Of a DNA stretch of 59,317 nucleotides, positions 24,517-36,063 are shown piece after piece (position 1 is the first letter of the stretch; each line of letters opens with the position of its first letter). The notes beneath the pieces were generated by a model. The model was not told the DNA's origin. It was given only the letters and a program-made list of their open reading frames with translations, and made no database searches. This stretch comes from Geminicoccus sp. GTDB lineage: Bacteria > Pseudomonadota > Alphaproteobacteria > UBA7985. The stretch lies in assembly GCA_002705565.1 (NCBI GenBank), contig PAHJ01000045.1:1-59317 (forward strand). Direction: 5' to 3'. A program made the position numbers and the translations under genes.

Positions 24517-26595
24517 ATGCCCAAAGCCATCGTGGACGGCGTCGAAGTCGAATTTGAACACGGCATGAGCGTTCTGCAAGTCGCTGAACTTGCTGGCGCC
24601 GAAATCCCCCGGTTCTGCTATCACGACCGCCTGTCAGTTGCCGGCAACTGCCGTATGTGTCTGGTTGAGATTGAAGACCAGCGCGGCCGGGCGCCGAAGC
24701 CGGCTGCATCTTGTGCGCTGCCGTGCAGCGACGGTTTGATGGTCCATACCCGCACCGACAAGGTCAAAAAGGCCCGCGAAGGGGTTATGGAGTTCTTGCT
24801 GCTCAATCACCCGTTGGATTGCCCGATCTGTGATCAGGGCGGCGAGTGCGACTTGCAGGATCAGGCGCAGGCCTTTGGTCGTGATGGCTCTCGCTTTGCT
24901 GAGAACAAGCGTGCGGTCGAAGAGAAGTACATGGGGCCGCTGATCAAGACGATCATGACCCGGTGCATCCAGTGTACCCGCTGCGTACGCTTCGCAACCG
25001 AAATCGCAGGCACCGAGGACATCGGCCTGCTGAACCGTGGCGAGCATGCGGAGATTTCTACCATCGAGCAGGCCGTGCAGTCTGAGATGTCGGGCAATCT
25101 CGTGGATATCTGCCCCGTCGGCGCGCTGACCTCCAAACCTTACGCCTTCACTGCGCGCCCCTGGGAGCTGCGGAAAACGTCGTCGATCGATGCGATGGAC
25201 GCCGTGGGTTCGAACATTCGGATCGATGCGCGCGGCCGTTCGGTGCTGCGGGTTCTGCCGCGTCTGCATGAGGACGTGAATGAAGAGTGGCTCGCCGACA
25301 AGTCCCGCCACGCCATCGACGGATTGGGCCGCCAGCGACTGGACCGCCCCTACGTGCGTGAGAACGGTAAGTTGCGCCCGGCGAGCTGGGACGAGGCTTT
25401 CAAGGCCGTTACGGATAAGTTCAACGCTACCGCTGCGGATCGGATCGCTGCGATTGCCGGCGACCAGTGCGACGCGGAAAGCATGTTTGCGCTTAAGTCG
25501 CTGATGGAGGCCAAAGGCTCCAAGAACATGGACTGCCGCCAAGATGGCGCGGTGCTGGGCGAGGGCGGCAACCGGTCTGGTTGGCTGTTCAACACCACCA
25601 TCGCAGGCCTTGAAGAGGCTGACGTCGTGGTGCTGGTCGGCTCTAACCCCCGCTGGGAAGCGCCGCTGATCAACGCGCGCATCCGTAAGCGGTTCCTGAC
25701 CGGCGAGCTGCACGTGTTTGGCGTGGGCGCGCCGCACGATCTTTCCTACCAGACCGATTGGGTCGGCGCGGGTCCGCAGACGCTGAGCGACATTCTTGAT
25801 GGCCGTACGGCAGCAGCCGACGCGCTGCGGAACGCGAAGAAGCCTGTGATCATCGTCGGGCAGGGCGCCCTTGCCCGCGAAGACGGCGCAGCGGTGCTGA
25901 ACATGGCCGGTCAGATTGCGGAGAAGTACGGCGCAATCCAAGATGACTTTAACGGCTTCAACGTCCTGCATACAGCGGCGGCGCGAGTCGCCGGGCTGGA
26001 TATGGGCTTTTTGCCTGGTGACGGCGGCAAGGGCATGGGCGAGATCATCGCGGGTGCGCAGTCGGGTGAGATCGAGATGGTTTATCTGCTCGGCGCGGAC
26101 GAATTCGACACCGAAGCTCTGCGTAACGCTTTTGTGGTCTATCAGGGCCACCACGGCGACGCGGGTGCAAGCGTGGCGGATGTCATCCTGCCCGGCTCGG
26201 CCTACACCGAAAAGAACGGTATGTTCGTCAACACCGAAGGCCGCGTGCAAGCCAGCCGACTGGCGACCTTCGCACCTGGCGATGCCCGCGAAGACTGGAC
26301 CATCCTACGCGCGCTGTCTGGCGCGCTGGGCAAGCCGCTGCCGTTTGACGACCTGGGCGCGCTGCGTCAGGCGATGGTCGAAGCTGTTCCCCACTTGGGC
26401 GGCGTTGACCAGATCGCAGCGGCAGGCTGGGCGCTGCCCGGCGTCGCGGGCGCGATGCAGGACGCGGCTTTCGAGCCAGTCATCAGCAACTACTACATGA
26501 CCTGTCCGATTTCCCGGACGTCGAAGACGATGGCCGAGTGTACTGAAGTCTACATGGCCGGTTCGCTCGACCAAGCGCGTGAAGCGGCGGAGTAA
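24517..26595 (+). CDS. nuoG: NADH-quinone oxidoreductase subunit G
   Basis: 692 residues, the iron-sulfur rich peripheral-arm subunit of complex I. The N-terminal [2Fe-2S] domain has Cys34, Cys45, Cys48 and a later Cys66/70. The His-Cys cluster site is [18 protein letters not shown] (about 98-115), and a [4Fe-4S] site is [14 protein letters not shown] with the later CPVGALT. The rest is the molybdopterin-oxidoreductase-like domain. It begins the nuo run in this window; nuoA-F, usually just upstream in Alphaproteobacteria, are replaced here by the MipA-like gene. Six bases separate it from nuoH. Confidence 0.96.
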   Translation: MPKAIVDGVEVEFEHGMSVLQVAELAGAEIPRFCYHDRLSVAGNCRMCLVEIEDQRGRAPKPAASCALPCSDGLMVHTRTDKVKKAREGVMEFLLLNHPLDCPICDQGGECDLQDQAQAFGRDGSRFAENKRAVEEKYMGPLIKTIMTRCIQCTRCVRFATEIAGTEDIGLLNRGEHAEISTIEQAVQSEMSGNLVDICPVGALTSKPYAFTARPWELRKTSSIDAMDAVGSNIRIDARGRSVLRVLPRLHEDVNEEWLADKSRHAIDGLGRQRLDRPYVRENGKLRPASWDEAFKAVTDKFNATAADRIAAIAGDQCDAESMFALKSLMEAKGSKNMDCRQDGAVLGEGGNRSGWLFNTTIAGLEEADVVVLVGSNPRWEAPLINARIRKRFLTGELHVFGVGAPHDLSYQTDWVGAGPQTLSDILDGRTAAADALRNAKKPVIIVGQGALAREDGAAVLNMAGQIAEKYGAIQDDFNGFNVLHTAAARVAGLDMGFLPGDGGKGMGEIIAGAQSGEIEMVYLLGADEFDTEALRNAFVVYQGHHGDAGASVADVILPGSAYTEKNGMFVNTEGRVQASRLATFAPGDAREDWTILRALSGALGKPLPFDDLGALRQAMVEAVPHLGGVDQIAAAGWALPGVAGAMQDAAFEPVISNYYMTCPISRTSKTMAECTEVYMAGSLDQAREAAE

Positions 26596-26600
26596 AAGGT

Positions 26601-27611
26601 ATGATCGATCTCTTTCTCACCGTCGTTTGGCCTGCGCTGAAGATTCTGCTGACCATTCTTGTTGTCATCGTCCCGGTTATCCTGGGCGTGGCTTATATGA
26701 CTTTGGCTGAGCGCAAAGTGATTGCAGCGGCCCAGTTCCGCCACGGACCAAACGTGGTAGGGCCCTTTGGTGTGTTGCAGCCCTGGGCGGATGCGCTGAA
26801 ACTGATGTTCAAGGAAGTGATCCTTCCCGCCGGCGCCAACAAAGTTGTGTTCTTTCTCGCGCCGATGCTGACCTTTGCGTTGGCGATGCTGGCCTGGGCG
26901 GTGATGCCGATCACGGAAAACTTCGCGATCGCGGATATCAACCTGGGCCTGCTGTACCTGTTTGCGATCTCATCGCTGGGGGTTTACGGCGTTATCATGT
27001 CGGGCTGGGCGTCGAACTCCAAGTACCCCTTCCTGGGCGCACTGCGCTCGGCTGCGCAGATGGTGTCCTACGAGGTCTCCATGGGGCTGATCATCATCAC
27101 GGTGGTGATAACGGTTGGCGCAGGTGGGTTTAATCTTGGAAATATCGTTGAAGCACAGCGCGGGCTTTGGTTCGCCATTCCGCACTTCCCGATGTTTGTC
27201 GTGTTCTTTATTTCCGCTCTGGCCGAAACCAACCGCGCACCCTTTGACCTGCCTGAGGGCGAGTCCGAGCTGGTGGCCGGCTACTTTCTTGAGTACTCGT
27301 CCATGCAGTTCGCCCTGTTCTTCCTAGGCGAATATGCAAACATCCTGCTGATGTCCGCGATGACGGTGACACTGTTCCTCGGCGGTTACCTGGCCCCATT
27401 TGACGTGTGGTTCCTGGGCGACGTTTGGATGCAGCCGATCTGGTTCGTGCTGAAGACCTCGTTTATCGCTTTCGTGTTCCTCTGGGTCCGCGCGACGGTC
27501 CCACGCTACCGTTACGACCAGCTGATGCGTTTGGGCTGGAAAGTGTTCCTGCCGCTGTCCCTGTTCTGGGTTGTTCTGACGTCCGGCGTCATCGTCGGCT
27601 TCGGTCTCTAA
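26601..27611 (+). CDS. nuoH: NADH-quinone oxidoreductase subunit H
   Basis: 336 residues with eight or so membrane helices. Family motifs are [36 protein letters not shown] (Q-site loop) and [32 protein letters not shown]. NuoH sits at the junction of the peripheral and membrane arms and helps form the quinone chamber. It lies within the tightly packed nuo operon, followed 19 bases later by nuoI. Confidence 0.97.
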   Translation: MIDLFLTVVWPALKILLTILVVIVPVILGVAYMTLAERKVIAAAQFRHGPNVVGPFGVLQPWADALKLMFKEVILPAGANKVVFFLAPMLTFALAMLAWAVMPITENFAIADINLGLLYLFAISSLGVYGVIMSGWASNSKYPFLGALRSAAQMVSYEVSMGLIIITVVITVGAGGFNLGNIVEAQRGLWFAIPHFPMFVVFFISALAETNRAPFDLPEGESELVAGYFLEYSSMQFALFFLGEYANILLMSAMTVTLFLGGYLAPFDVWFLGDVWMQPIWFVLKTSFIAFVFLWVRATVPRYRYDQLMRLGWKVFLPLSLFWVVLTSGVIVGFGL

Positions 27612-27630
27612 TCGAAAAGGCTCCTCGCAT

Positions 27631-28122
27631 ATGTCCGCTCTTTTAAGCTCACTGCGCAGCCTGCTCCTGCTCGAACTGGTTCGCGGCATGGGCCTGACTC
27701 TCTGGTCGATGTTCACCGGCCGACGCGTGACCGTGAACTACCCCTACGAAAAGGGCGTTCTCAGCCCGCGCTTCCGGGGTGAACACGCTCTGCGTCGCTA
27801 CGCCACCGGAGAAGAGCGCTGCATCGCTTGCAAGCTGTGCGAAGCGATCTGCCCCGCTCAGGCCATCACGATCGAAGCCGAACCCCGCGAAGACGGCTCC
27901 CGCCGCACGACGCGCTATGACATCGACATGACCAAGTGCATCTACTGCGGCTACTGCCAAGAAGCCTGTCCGGTCGATGCGATTGTGCAGGGCCCGAACT
28001 ACGAGTTCTCCACCGAAACGCGTGCGGAGCTCTACTACAACAAAGACAAGCTGCTCGATAATGGCGACCGGTGGGAACACCTGATTGCGGCCAACATCGC
28101 GCAAGACGCTGCGTACCGCTAA
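27631..28122 (+). CDS. nuoI: NADH-quinone oxidoreductase subunit I
   Basis: 163 residues, the usual alphaproteobacterial length. Two ferredoxin-type [4Fe-4S] motifs, [12 protein letters not shown] (about 67-78) and [12 protein letters not shown] (about 107-118), carry clusters N6a and N6b, which bring electrons to the final cluster near quinone. The N-terminal amphipathic segment ([19 protein letters not shown]) packs against the membrane arm. Confidence 0.97.
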   Translation: MSALLSSLRSLLLLELVRGMGLTLWSMFTGRRVTVNYPYEKGVLSPRFRGEHALRRYATGEERCIACKLCEAICPAQAITIEAEPREDGSRRTTRYDIDMTKCIYCGYCQEACPVDAIVQGPNYEFSTETRAELYYNKDKLLDNGDRWEHLIAANIAQDAAYR

Positions 28123-28159
28123 GCCGGTTCGCGCAGCCAGTTAGGAAAGACGACAAGAC

Positions 28160-28777
28160 ATGGCAGAGATCATCACAGGCTTGACCTTCTACCTGTTCGC
28201 CGCAGTGACCATTGCGTCAGCGGTGATGGTTGTCGGGTCTCGCAACGCGGTTCATTCGGTGCTGTTCCTGATCCTCGCGTTCTTCACATGCTCGGCGCTG
28301 TTCGTGCTGCGAGGTGCGGAGTTCGTGGCGATGATTCTGGTCATCGTTTATGTCGGCGCGGTGGCTGTACTGTTCCTGTTTGTGGTGATGATGCTCCACG
28401 TCGGCGAAAACCGGCTGTTCCAGGGCGTAAAGCGCTTTGGGGTTGTTGGTGTGCTGGTGGGTGTGGCTGTCGCAGTAGAGCTGATCATTGTGATCACCAC
28501 GCGCGCGTTTCGCCAGGACACGCCGGCGGTTGCGGCCAATCCGGCCACAGCTGACCTCAACGTGACCGAGGCGCTGGGGCGGATCCTCTACACCGACTAC
28601 TTCCTGCTCTTCCAGATGTGCGGTCTGGTCCTGCTGGTTGCCATGATCGGCGCGATTACCCTAACGCTGCGCCAGCGCGACGGGGTGAAGAAACAATCCA
28701 TTCCTCAGCAGATTGAACGCAAGCGTGATGAAGCCATCGCCTTGCGCAAGGTCGAGTCCGGCAAGGGCATAGGCTGA
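28160..28777 (+). CDS. nuoJ: NADH-quinone oxidoreductase subunit J
   Basis: 205 residues with five hydrophobic segments. The helix AEFVAMILVIVYVGAVAVLFLFVVMML, with the pi-bulge region important for coupling in NuoJ/ND6, is conserved. The C-terminus is charged (KKQSIPQQIERKRDEAIALRKVE). It is part of the proton-translocating arm and follows nuoI by 37 bases. Confidence 0.95.
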   Translation: MAEIITGLTFYLFAAVTIASAVMVVGSRNAVHSVLFLILAFFTCSALFVLRGAEFVAMILVIVYVGAVAVLFLFVVMMLHVGENRLFQGVKRFGVVGVLVGVAVAVELIIVITTRAFRQDTPAVAANPATADLNVTEALGRILYTDYFLLFQMCGLVLLVAMIGAITLTLRQRDGVKKQSIPQQIERKRDEAIALRKVESGKGIG

Positions 28778-28876
28778 CCATCTACGACTGTTGAAGACAC
28801 CGCATTAACGTAACGACCCTTTGAAAGGCGCGTCTGAAAGGTTTTCAGCCCGCGCCGCGGAGATAAGACGAAAACC

Positions 28877-29185
28877 ATGGCCATCACGCTCGAACATTAT
28901 TTGGTCGTCGGGGCGCTTCTGCTCACGATCGGCCTGTTCGGCATTCTGCTCAATCGGCGGAACGTCATCATTATCCTTATGTCCGTTGAGCTCATGCTGC
29001 TGTCGGTCAACGTGAACCTGATCGCGTTCTCGACGGAGTTGGGCGATTTGACGGGGCAGATATTTGCACTGTTGATCCTGACTGTTGCTGCGGCAGAAGC
29101 CGCTATTGGTCTGGCGATCCTCGTTGTGTTCTTCCGGAACCGGGGGAACATCGAGATCGAAGACATCAACTCGATGAAGGGTTAG
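28877..29185 (+). CDS. nuoK: NADH-quinone oxidoreductase subunit K
   Basis: 102 residues, three transmembrane helices (Mrp-family small subunit). The two conserved membrane glutamates are seen in [16 protein letters not shown] and [13 protein letters not shown]. About 100 bases separate it from nuoJ; no gene or clear signal was seen in that gap. NuoK contributes to the proton path beside NuoJ and NuoN. Confidence 0.96.
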   Translation: MAITLEHYLVVGALLLTIGLFGILLNRRNVIIILMSVELMLLSVNVNLIAFSTELGDLTGQIFALLILTVAAAEAAIGLAILVVFFRNRGNIEIEDINSMKG

Positions 29186-29194
29186 GGCAACGGT

Positions 29195-31261
29195 ATGTTT
29201 GATTTCCTCATCGAAAAAACCATCGTCTTTCTGCCGCTGATCGCGGCGATCGTTACCGGCTTTGCCGATAAGCGCCTGGGCAACCGGAATGCGCAGCTGC
29301 TGACGTCCGGTGCGATGGTGCTGGCGGCGCTGCTGTCGGTTTGGCTGTTCATCCAGGTCGGCCTCAATCACAAGGACGCCTACGTCGTTCCGCTGTTCAC
29401 GTGGTTTGCCTCGGGCGACTTCGCGGCCAGCTGGGCGTTGCGGATTGATACGCTGACGGCGGTGATGCTGGTCGTGGTGACCGTGGTGTCGTCCATCGTC
29501 CATATCTATTCCGCCGGCTACATGGCTGGAGACAAGTCGATCCCGCGGTTCCAGGCGTACTTGAGCTTGTTTACGTTCGCCATGCTCATGCTGGTGACCG
29601 CCGATAACCTGATCCAGCTGTTCTTTGGCTGGGAAGGGGTGGGGCTGAGTTCTTACCTGCTGATCGGTTTCTGGTACCACAAGCCCTCGGCTAACGCCGC
29701 CGCGATGAAGGCGTTTATCGTCAACCGCGTAGGCGATTTTGGTTTTGCACTGGGCATCTTCGGTGCCTTCATGTTGACCGGTTCGGTCGCGTTTTCTGGT
29801 GAGACCGGCGTTCTGGAAGTCGCTCGTCACGTCGATGCAGACCACCCACTGCCCGGCATTTTCGGCATGTCGTTCAACACCTCGATTACCGTGGTGACCG
29901 CGCTGCTGTTCATGGGGGCCATGGGTAAGTCGGCGCAGTTCCTGTTGCACACCTGGCTGCCGGACGCGATGGAAGGCCCTACGCCCGTCTCCGCGCTGAT
30001 CCACGCCGCGACCATGGTGACCGCAGGCGTATTTATGATTGCCCGCCTCTCGCCGCTGTTTGAACTTGCGCCGCTGGTACTGGATTTTGTTACCGTGATC
30101 GGCGCGCTGACCGCGATCTTTGCGGCGACCGTTGGCCTGACGCAGTTCGACATCAAGCGCGTGATTGCTTACTCGACCTGTTCGCAGTTGGGTTACATGT
30201 TCTTTGCCGCAGGCGTTGGTGCCTACGACGCGGCTGTATTCCACCTGATGACCCACGCATTCTTCAAGGCGCTTTTGTTCCTGGGCGCGGGCTCGGTGAT
30301 TCACGCGATGCACCACGAGCAGGACATGCGCAAAATGGGGGGTATCTGGCGCAAGGTGCCGGTGACCTATGCCTACATGTGGATTGGCTCGCTGGCGCTG
30401 GCGGGGATCGGAATTCCGTTCCTCTTTGGTCCCGCTGGCGTCGGCTTTGCTGGCTTCTATTCCAAGGACGCCATCCTCGAAGCCGCGCACGCTGCGCACA
30501 CCTTGACTGGCAACTTTGCCTTCTGGGCGGGGATCACAGCAGCCTTCCTGACCGCATTCTACTCCGGCCGTTTGCTGTTCCTGACCTTCCACGGTGAAAC
30601 CCGTGCTGACAAGCACACCTTCGACCACGCCCATGAAAGTCCGCTGGTCATGGTCGGCCCGCTGATCATTCTGGCGATTGGTGCTGTCGTTGCTGGCGGC
30701 GTGGCTTACCCCTGGTTTATGGAGGGGGGGCATCACGGCTACGGCGAGGCTGGCAAGCACGCCAAGCAAGCTGCCCACGAGGCCACCTTCTGGGCGGGCT
30801 CGGTGGTCAAGGACCACGACCTGATCGACAAGATGCACGCCTCTGCGGCCTGGGTGAAAATTCTGCCGCTGGTCATGGCGGTATCGGGTCTTGGGCTGAG
30901 CGCGATTTTCTATCTGCTGATGCCAAACGTGCCCAAGCAGATCGCCAAGACCTTTGCACCCATCGACACCTTCTTCCGCCGCAAGTGGTTCTTTGACGAG
31001 ATTTACGACTTCCTGTTCGTCCGTCCGATCCAGAGCTTTGGCCGCTTCCTTTGGAAGGTCGGTGATGGCGGTATCATTGACCGCTTTGGACCCAATGGGG
31101 TGGCCAATGCCAGCCAGCTGTTCGCGCGGTTCTTCAGCTCAATGCAGACCGGCTACATCTACCACTATGGCTTTGTCATGGTGGCGGGTTTGGTCGCAAT
31201 TATCACCCTGTTCCTGTTCGGAAGCGGCTTTGCTGGCCAGCTTCTCTCAGGCGGCAACTAA
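29195..31261 (+). CDS. nuoL: NADH-quinone oxidoreductase subunit L
   Basis: 688 residues, the distal antiporter-like subunit with the long lateral helix at its C-terminus. Core motifs: [73 protein letters not shown] and [16 protein letters not shown] His-rich loop ([19 protein letters not shown], about residues 511-530) lies before the last helices. It pumps protons together with NuoM and NuoN. Confidence 0.97.
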   Translation: MFDFLIEKTIVFLPLIAAIVTGFADKRLGNRNAQLLTSGAMVLAALLSVWLFIQVGLNHKDAYVVPLFTWFASGDFAASWALRIDTLTAVMLVVVTVVSSIVHIYSAGYMAGDKSIPRFQAYLSLFTFAMLMLVTADNLIQLFFGWEGVGLSSYLLIGFWYHKPSANAAAMKAFIVNRVGDFGFALGIFGAFMLTGSVAFSGETGVLEVARHVDADHPLPGIFGMSFNTSITVVTALLFMGAMGKSAQFLLHTWLPDAMEGPTPVSALIHAATMVTAGVFMIARLSPLFELAPLVLDFVTVIGALTAIFAATVGLTQFDIKRVIAYSTCSQLGYMFFAAGVGAYDAAVFHLMTHAFFKALLFLGAGSVIHAMHHEQDMRKMGGIWRKVPVTYAYMWIGSLALAGIGIPFLFGPAGVGFAGFYSKDAILEAAHAAHTLTGNFAFWAGITAAFLTAFYSGRLLFLTFHGETRADKHTFDHAHESPLVMVGPLIILAIGAVVAGGVAYPWFMEGGHHGYGEAGKHAKQAAHEATFWAGSVVKDHDLIDKMHASAAWVKILPLVMAVSGLGLSAIFYLLMPNVPKQIAKTFAPIDTFFRRKWFFDEIYDFLFVRPIQSFGRFLWKVGDGGIIDRFGPNGVANASQLFARFFSSMQTGYIYHYGFVMVAGLVAIITLFLFGSGFAGQLLSGGN

Positions 31262-31287
31262 GCCGGAAAGACGAGGACACCACCATC

Positions 31288-32802
31288 ATGGATAACCTGC
31301 CGTTTCTTTCCATCCTCATTGCTCTGCCGCTGATTGGCGCGTTGGCCATTCTGGTGCTGGCGCGTGGCGACGAGGAAACTGTTGCCCGCAATGCCAAACA
31401 GGTCGCGCTGGCCAACTCGACCATCGTTTTTGTGGTCTCGCTGCTGCTGTGGGTCGGCTTTGACCGCGCCGATCCGGGCTTTCAGTACGTCGAAGAGTAT
31501 ACCTGGATCTCCCAATACAACATCGCTTACCGCGTTGGCGTAGACGGGATTTCGGTGCTGTTTGTACTGCTCGCCACGCTGCTGACGCCGCTCTGTATCT
31601 TGTCAGCCTGGGATGCGGTGAAGAATCGCGTCAAGGAATACATGGTCGCCTTCCTTGTGCTCGAAGCGCTGATGATCGGCACTTTTGTGGCACTGGATCT
31701 GGTGCTGTTTTACGTGTTCTTTGAGGCCGTGCTCATCCCGATGTTCCTGATTATCGGTGTCTGGGGTGGCGCACGCCGGGTTTACTCGGCGTTTAAATTC
31801 TTCCTCTACACGCTGCTCGGCTCGGTCCTGATGCTGGTCGCGATCATGACGCTGATCTTTACCCAGGGTACGGCGGATATGATCCAGCTGATCAAAGGCG
31901 ATCTGGGGCTGGCGCAGAATATTCAGATTTGGCTGTGGCTGGCGTTCTTTGCGTCTTTCGCGGTGAAAATGCCCATGTGGCCGGTGCACACCTGGCTGCC
32001 CGATGCCCACGTAGAAGCACCAACCGCTGGGTCTGTCATTCTGGCCGGGGTGCTCTTGAAAATGGGGGGCTATGGCTTCCTGCGCTTCTCGCTGCCGATG
32101 CTGCCCGAAGCCTCAGAGGCTATGGCGCTGTTCGTACAGATCCTGTCAATCATCGCCATCGTCTATACGTCGATCGTGGCCCTGGCTCAGGAAGACATGA
32201 AGAAGCTCATCGCTTACTCCTCCGTGGCGCACATGGGCTACGTAACGCTGGGCATTTTCTCGCTGAACGATATGGGCGTGAACGGTGCGATTTTCCAGAT
32301 GCTGAGCCACGGCGTTATCTCTGCAGCGTTGTTCCTGATTGTTGGTGTCGTTTACGACCGCCTGCACACGCGCATGATCTCCCGCTACGGCGGTATCGTC
32401 GAGACCATGCCGCGCTACGCGATCATTTTCATGCTGTTCATGATGGCTTCCGTGGGCCTGCCCGGTACGGCTGGGTTTGTGGGGGAGTTCATGACGCTGT
32501 TCGGGGCGTTCCAAGCGAACATGTGGATCGGCATTCTGGCGGCTTCAGGCATCGTGCTCGGCGCGACCTACATGCTGCTGCTGTACCGCCGCGTAGTCTT
32601 CGGCAAGCTGGAAAAGGACGATCTCAAGGCCATGCTCGACATGACCCCTCGCGAGATCTTCATTTTTGCGCCTCTGGTTATCCTGGTGCTGTGGATGGGC
32701 GTCTGGCCCATGCCGTTCCTCGACATAATGTCGGCGTCGGTCGATGCACTTCTTGTTCCTTTCGTTGAAGCTGACGCTGCTGGCGTCGCGGCTTCAAACT
32801 GA
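31288..32802 (+). CDS. nuoM: NADH-quinone oxidoreductase subunit M
   Basis: 504 residues, an antiporter-like proton-pumping subunit. Visible motifs are [22 protein letters not shown], with the conserved membrane glutamate, [37 protein letters not shown], and [15 protein letters not shown]. It lies between nuoL (26 bases) and nuoN (22 bases). Confidence 0.97.
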   Translation: MDNLPFLSILIALPLIGALAILVLARGDEETVARNAKQVALANSTIVFVVSLLLWVGFDRADPGFQYVEEYTWISQYNIAYRVGVDGISVLFVLLATLLTPLCILSAWDAVKNRVKEYMVAFLVLEALMIGTFVALDLVLFYVFFEAVLIPMFLIIGVWGGARRVYSAFKFFLYTLLGSVLMLVAIMTLIFTQGTADMIQLIKGDLGLAQNIQIWLWLAFFASFAVKMPMWPVHTWLPDAHVEAPTAGSVILAGVLLKMGGYGFLRFSLPMLPEASEAMALFVQILSIIAIVYTSIVALAQEDMKKLIAYSSVAHMGYVTLGIFSLNDMGVNGAIFQMLSHGVISAALFLIVGVVYDRLHTRMISRYGGIVETMPRYAIIFMLFMMASVGLPGTAGFVGEFMTLFGAFQANMWIGILAASGIVLGATYMLLLYRRVVFGKLEKDDLKAMLDMTPREIFIFAPLVILVLWMGVWPMPFLDIMSASVDALLVPFVEADAAGVAASN

Positions 32803-32824
32803 ACCGCTGATAGGGGTTTGATCG

Positions 32825-34255
32825 ATGAATTCGGATTTCTCTGATATCGCGGTAATCCTGCCCGAGCTTTTGCTTTCGGTCATGGGTATGGTTTTGCTGA
32901 TCTGGGGGGCCTTCCGAGGCAACCGCGACTTCCACGTCATCACATTGACCGCCGCTGCGCTGATGGCTGCTGCGGCTGTGCTGGCGATCCTGACGCCTAC
33001 CGGAGGCGGTTTCAACAACCTGTTCGTCAACGACGCCTTCGCGCAGTTCGCCAAGTTTGTGATTTTTGGCGCAGGCAGCGTCTGTGCGCTGATGGCTGTT
33101 ACCTTCAGCGCGGACACCTTCCGACGTTTCGAGATGCCGGTGCTCATGATGTACGCTGCGACCGGACTTTCGATCATGGTGTCTTCGCAGGACTTGATGA
33201 CTGTCTACTTGGGCATAGAGCTGTCGTCGCTGTCCGCGTACGTGCTTGCCGCCATGCGCCGGGACAACCTGCGCGCGTCTGAAGCGGGCCTGAAGTACTT
33301 CATCCTTGGCGCTCTGTCCTCGGTGATCCTGCTCTACGGTATGTCCATGGTGTACGGCTACACCGGTGGCACCAGCTTTGACGCGATTGCTGCTGGGATT
33401 GGTGGTGATGCGTCCTTTGGCCTGATCATTGGCCTGGTGTTCCTGATCGCGGGACTGGCGTTCAAGATTTCCGCAGCGCCGTTCCATATGTGGACCCCCG
33501 ACGTCTACCAGGGCGCGCCAACACCGATCACGGCATTCCTGGCAACAGCCTCGAAAATGGGTGCTTTTGCACTGGTGATCCGGGTGATGCTGGAACCCTT
33601 CGCAGATATCACCGCAGAGTGGCGTCAGATCATCATTCTGCTGGCCATTGTTTCCATGATCTGGGGCTCGCTGGCTGCGATCTGGCAGACCAATATCAAG
33701 CGGATGATGGCTTACTCGTCCATTGGCCACATGGGCTTTGCGCTGGTTGGCGTTGCGGCCGGGTCTGAGGCCGGTGTTGCGGGCTGTCTGGTCTATCTGG
33801 CGACTTACGTGGTGATGAACCTGGGTGCCTTTGCGCTGATCCTGTCGATGAAGCGGGGCGGGCAGCCGGTTGAAACGATTGCCGACCTCGCGGGTCTGTC
33901 CCGCGACCGCCTGCCGATGGCGCTGGCGCTGCTGGTGGTGTTCTTCTCCATGGCTGGGATCCCGCCGCTGGCCGGGTTCTTCGGCAAGTTCCTGGTGTTC
34001 ACCGCAGCGATCGAAGCTGGTTTCTGGTGGCTGGCCGTTATTGGTCTGGTGACCTCAGTGTTGTCAGCGTTCTACTACATCCGCGTGATCAAAGTGGCCT
34101 TCTTTGACGAGCCGGGTGAGGACGGCGGTTTTGATGCTTCCGACATCTCCCTGCGCACCGTTTATGGTGCATCGGCGGTGTTTCTGCTGATCTTCATCGC
34201 CTTTGTTGGCTATGTCATCGACTGGGCCGGCGCGTCAGCAGGTGTGTTCGCCTGA
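32825..34255 (+). CDS. nuoN: NADH-quinone oxidoreductase subunit N
   Basis: 476 residues, third antiporter-like subunit. Motifs: YLGIELSSLSAYVLAA, FKISAAPFHMWTPDVYQGAPTPITAFLATASKMGAF and KRMMAYSSIGHMGFALVG. It closes the nuo run. The 71 bases to birA hold no terminator, so the downstream genes are probably on the same transcript, an order known in Alphaproteobacteria. Confidence 0.97.
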   Translation: MNSDFSDIAVILPELLLSVMGMVLLIWGAFRGNRDFHVITLTAAALMAAAAVLAILTPTGGGFNNLFVNDAFAQFAKFVIFGAGSVCALMAVTFSADTFRRFEMPVLMMYAATGLSIMVSSQDLMTVYLGIELSSLSAYVLAAMRRDNLRASEAGLKYFILGALSSVILLYGMSMVYGYTGGTSFDAIAAGIGGDASFGLIIGLVFLIAGLAFKISAAPFHMWTPDVYQGAPTPITAFLATASKMGAFALVIRVMLEPFADITAEWRQIIILLAIVSMIWGSLAAIWQTNIKRMMAYSSIGHMGFALVGVAAGSEAGVAGCLVYLATYVVMNLGAFALILSMKRGGQPVETIADLAGLSRDRLPMALALLVVFFSMAGIPPLAGFFGKFLVFTAAIEAGFWWLAVIGLVTSVLSAFYYIRVIKVAFFDEPGEDGGFDASDISLRTVYGASAVFLLIFIAFVGYVIDWAGASAGVFA

Positions 34256-34326
34256 TCGGCAGCATGACCGCAGGGCGTTCCCGTAGACCTCGACAGCAAG
34301 AATGAGAGAGAGAGGAACGGCCGACG

Positions 34327-35136
34327 ATGACGGCACATCCTTTTTTGCTTGAGGCGGCGGATCTGCCGTCGCCTTGGAGTGGTCGGTTCTATGACCAAAT
34401 CGGCTCCACCAGCGACGAAGCCCTGGCAAAGGTGCAGGCGGGTGAGATTGACGCCCCGACGCTTTTCCTGACCGACGAACAAACCGCTGGCCGAGGCCGC
34501 GGACGGTCTGCTGGCAGTTGGACCAGCACGGCGGGCAACCTCGCAGTGAGTTTCGCTCACTTTCCGACTGCGCAGGTGCGCGACTGGCCAGTGTTGAGCT
34601 ACGTCGCCGGTCTCGTTCTGGCGCGTGCGTTGGAGGAAGACTGCGGCTTTCCCGCCTCCCAAATCCGCCTGAAATGGCCCAATGACGTGTTTGTCGCCGG
34701 GGGCAAGGTCGCCGGGCTGCTGCTGGAAACGGCCACAGCGCCAAGCGGGCAGCAGGCGCTGGTTCTGGGGATGGGCCTGAACATCGAAGCCGCCCCCACA
34801 CTTGACCGCTCGGACTATGTCGCCCGTGACCTGCGCGCTTTGGGGTATGGAGGGTCCGCGAGGGGGCTGGTCGTCAAGTTGATCCACCGCTGGGCCGAAG
34901 CGGTTCATAGGTTTGATCTCACCTCATCGGCCGGGCATCAGCACATTTTCCGCGACTGGCAGGCGCAGGCGCTCTACCTCAACGAAGAAATCTCTGTGCG
35001 TCTGGATCAGGAAACCCGGATTGATGGCCAGTTTATTGGGTTGGACGAAACGACCGGTGCGCTTAAATTGCGCATGAAGAACGGTGAGCTGCGGTCTGTA
35101 ATGGCCGGGGATGTGATGCTTGCCGAGACGTCTTGA
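34327..35136 (+). CDS. birA: Biotin--[acetyl-CoA-carboxylase] ligase
   Basis: 269 residues of class I biotin protein ligase: catalytic domain TAGRGRGRSAGSWTS (about 53-67, biotinyl-AMP loop), LKWPNDV and GLLLET, then a small C-terminal domain. There is no N-terminal helix-turn-helix, so it should not repress biotin genes. It attaches biotin to carboxylases such as acetyl-CoA and propionyl-CoA carboxylase, which fits with mce lying nearby. Confidence 0.93.
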   Translation: MTAHPFLLEAADLPSPWSGRFYDQIGSTSDEALAKVQAGEIDAPTLFLTDEQTAGRGRGRSAGSWTSTAGNLAVSFAHFPTAQVRDWPVLSYVAGLVLARALEEDCGFPASQIRLKWPNDVFVAGGKVAGLLLETATAPSGQQALVLGMGLNIEAAPTLDRSDYVARDLRALGYGGSARGLVVKLIHRWAEAVHRFDLTSSAGHQHIFRDWQAQALYLNEEISVRLDQETRIDGQFIGLDETTGALKLRMKNGELRSVMAGDVMLAETS

Positions 35137-35158
35137 ACCAGCAGCGATGGTGTCCTCC

Positions 35159-35944
35159 ATGATCCTTGCAATCGACTCCGGCAACACAAATGTTCTGTTC
35201 ACGCTGCTGCGTGACGGAGAGGCTGTGGCATCGTGGCGGCGTGCCGTTGATGACCGGCGGACAGCGGATGAAGACGGTGTTTGGTTACTCCAGCTGATGA
35301 ATCTCAAAGGCACCAAGCCCGCTGATATCACCGGTGTCATTATCTCCTCCGTACGTCCCGCGGCCCTTTTCGGGCTGCGTCAACTCGCTGAGGTGTACTT
35401 CGCCTGCGCACCGCTGGTGGTCGGCGACGATGGTTTACCGCTCAACTTTGAGGTTCGCGTGGATCGGCCAGAGCAGGTGGGCGCAGACCGGCTGGTCAAC
35501 ACGCGCGCTGTCACCTCAGTTTTGGGCCAGGGTCCGGCCATCGTGGTCGATTTTGGCACGGCCACGACGCTGGATGTGGTCGCGGCAGACGGTGCTTACA
35601 TTGGAGGTGTGATTGCACCGGGGGTTAATCTCTCGGCCGAAGCACTATATCAAGCAGCGGCAAGGTTGCCCCGAATTGATATTCAAAAACCGAATTCGGT
35701 TCTGGGACAAGATACGGTTGCGTGCATGCAATCAGGATTGTTCTGGGGCTACGTTTCAATGATTGAAGGCCTGATTGCCCGTTTGCGTGAAGAACTGGAC
35801 CTGCCGAGCGCGCCCGTTGTGGCGACCGGGGGTCTGGCGGTTTTGTTTGCAGGCGGGACAGATGTTTTCGATCACCTAGACCCGGATTTCACCGTCAAGG
35901 GATTGGCGGCACTTTACTCGGATTGGGCTAAGACGCAGGCCTAA
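35159..35944 (+). CDS. coaX: Type III pantothenate kinase
   Basis: 261 residues from ATG 35159, giving the family start MILAIDSGNTNVLF; ATG 35147 is an in-frame alternative. The ASKHA-fold motifs are present: DSGNTN at the start, RPEQVGADRLVN, VVDFGTATTLDVV and GGVIAPG. It performs the first step of CoA synthesis, phosphorylating pantothenate. It begins 22 bases after birA and is followed by rnj after 119 bases. Confidence 0.93.
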   Translation: MILAIDSGNTNVLFTLLRDGEAVASWRRAVDDRRTADEDGVWLLQLMNLKGTKPADITGVIISSVRPAALFGLRQLAEVYFACAPLVVGDDGLPLNFEVRVDRPEQVGADRLVNTRAVTSVLGQGPAIVVDFGTATTLDVVAADGAYIGGVIAPGVNLSAEALYQAAARLPRIDIQKPNSVLGQDTVACMQSGLFWGYVSMIEGLIARLREELDLPSAPVVATGGLAVLFAGGTDVFDHLDPDFTVKGLAALYSDWAKTQA

Positions 35945-36063
35945 AAGCGTCAAAACAGACTGGGCGAGCGGGGGCTCTGATTCCTCGTGGCCCGGGTAAA
36001 CATAGAGCAATGGTGCTGAGACTGGCGAGATTTTGCCGGTCCAGTAATGCTTGAAGGAGAAGA

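Noticed and set aside
24634-26250. Long open frame antisense to nuoG (538 codons)
   Set aside because: A by-product of GC-rich codon use; composition is rich in R, H and Q, with no domain and no ribosome binding site.
28805-30838. Open frame of 677 codons antisense to nuoK/nuoL
   Set aside because: Lies opposite clear complex I genes, has implausible H/Q/R-rich composition and no recognisable domain.
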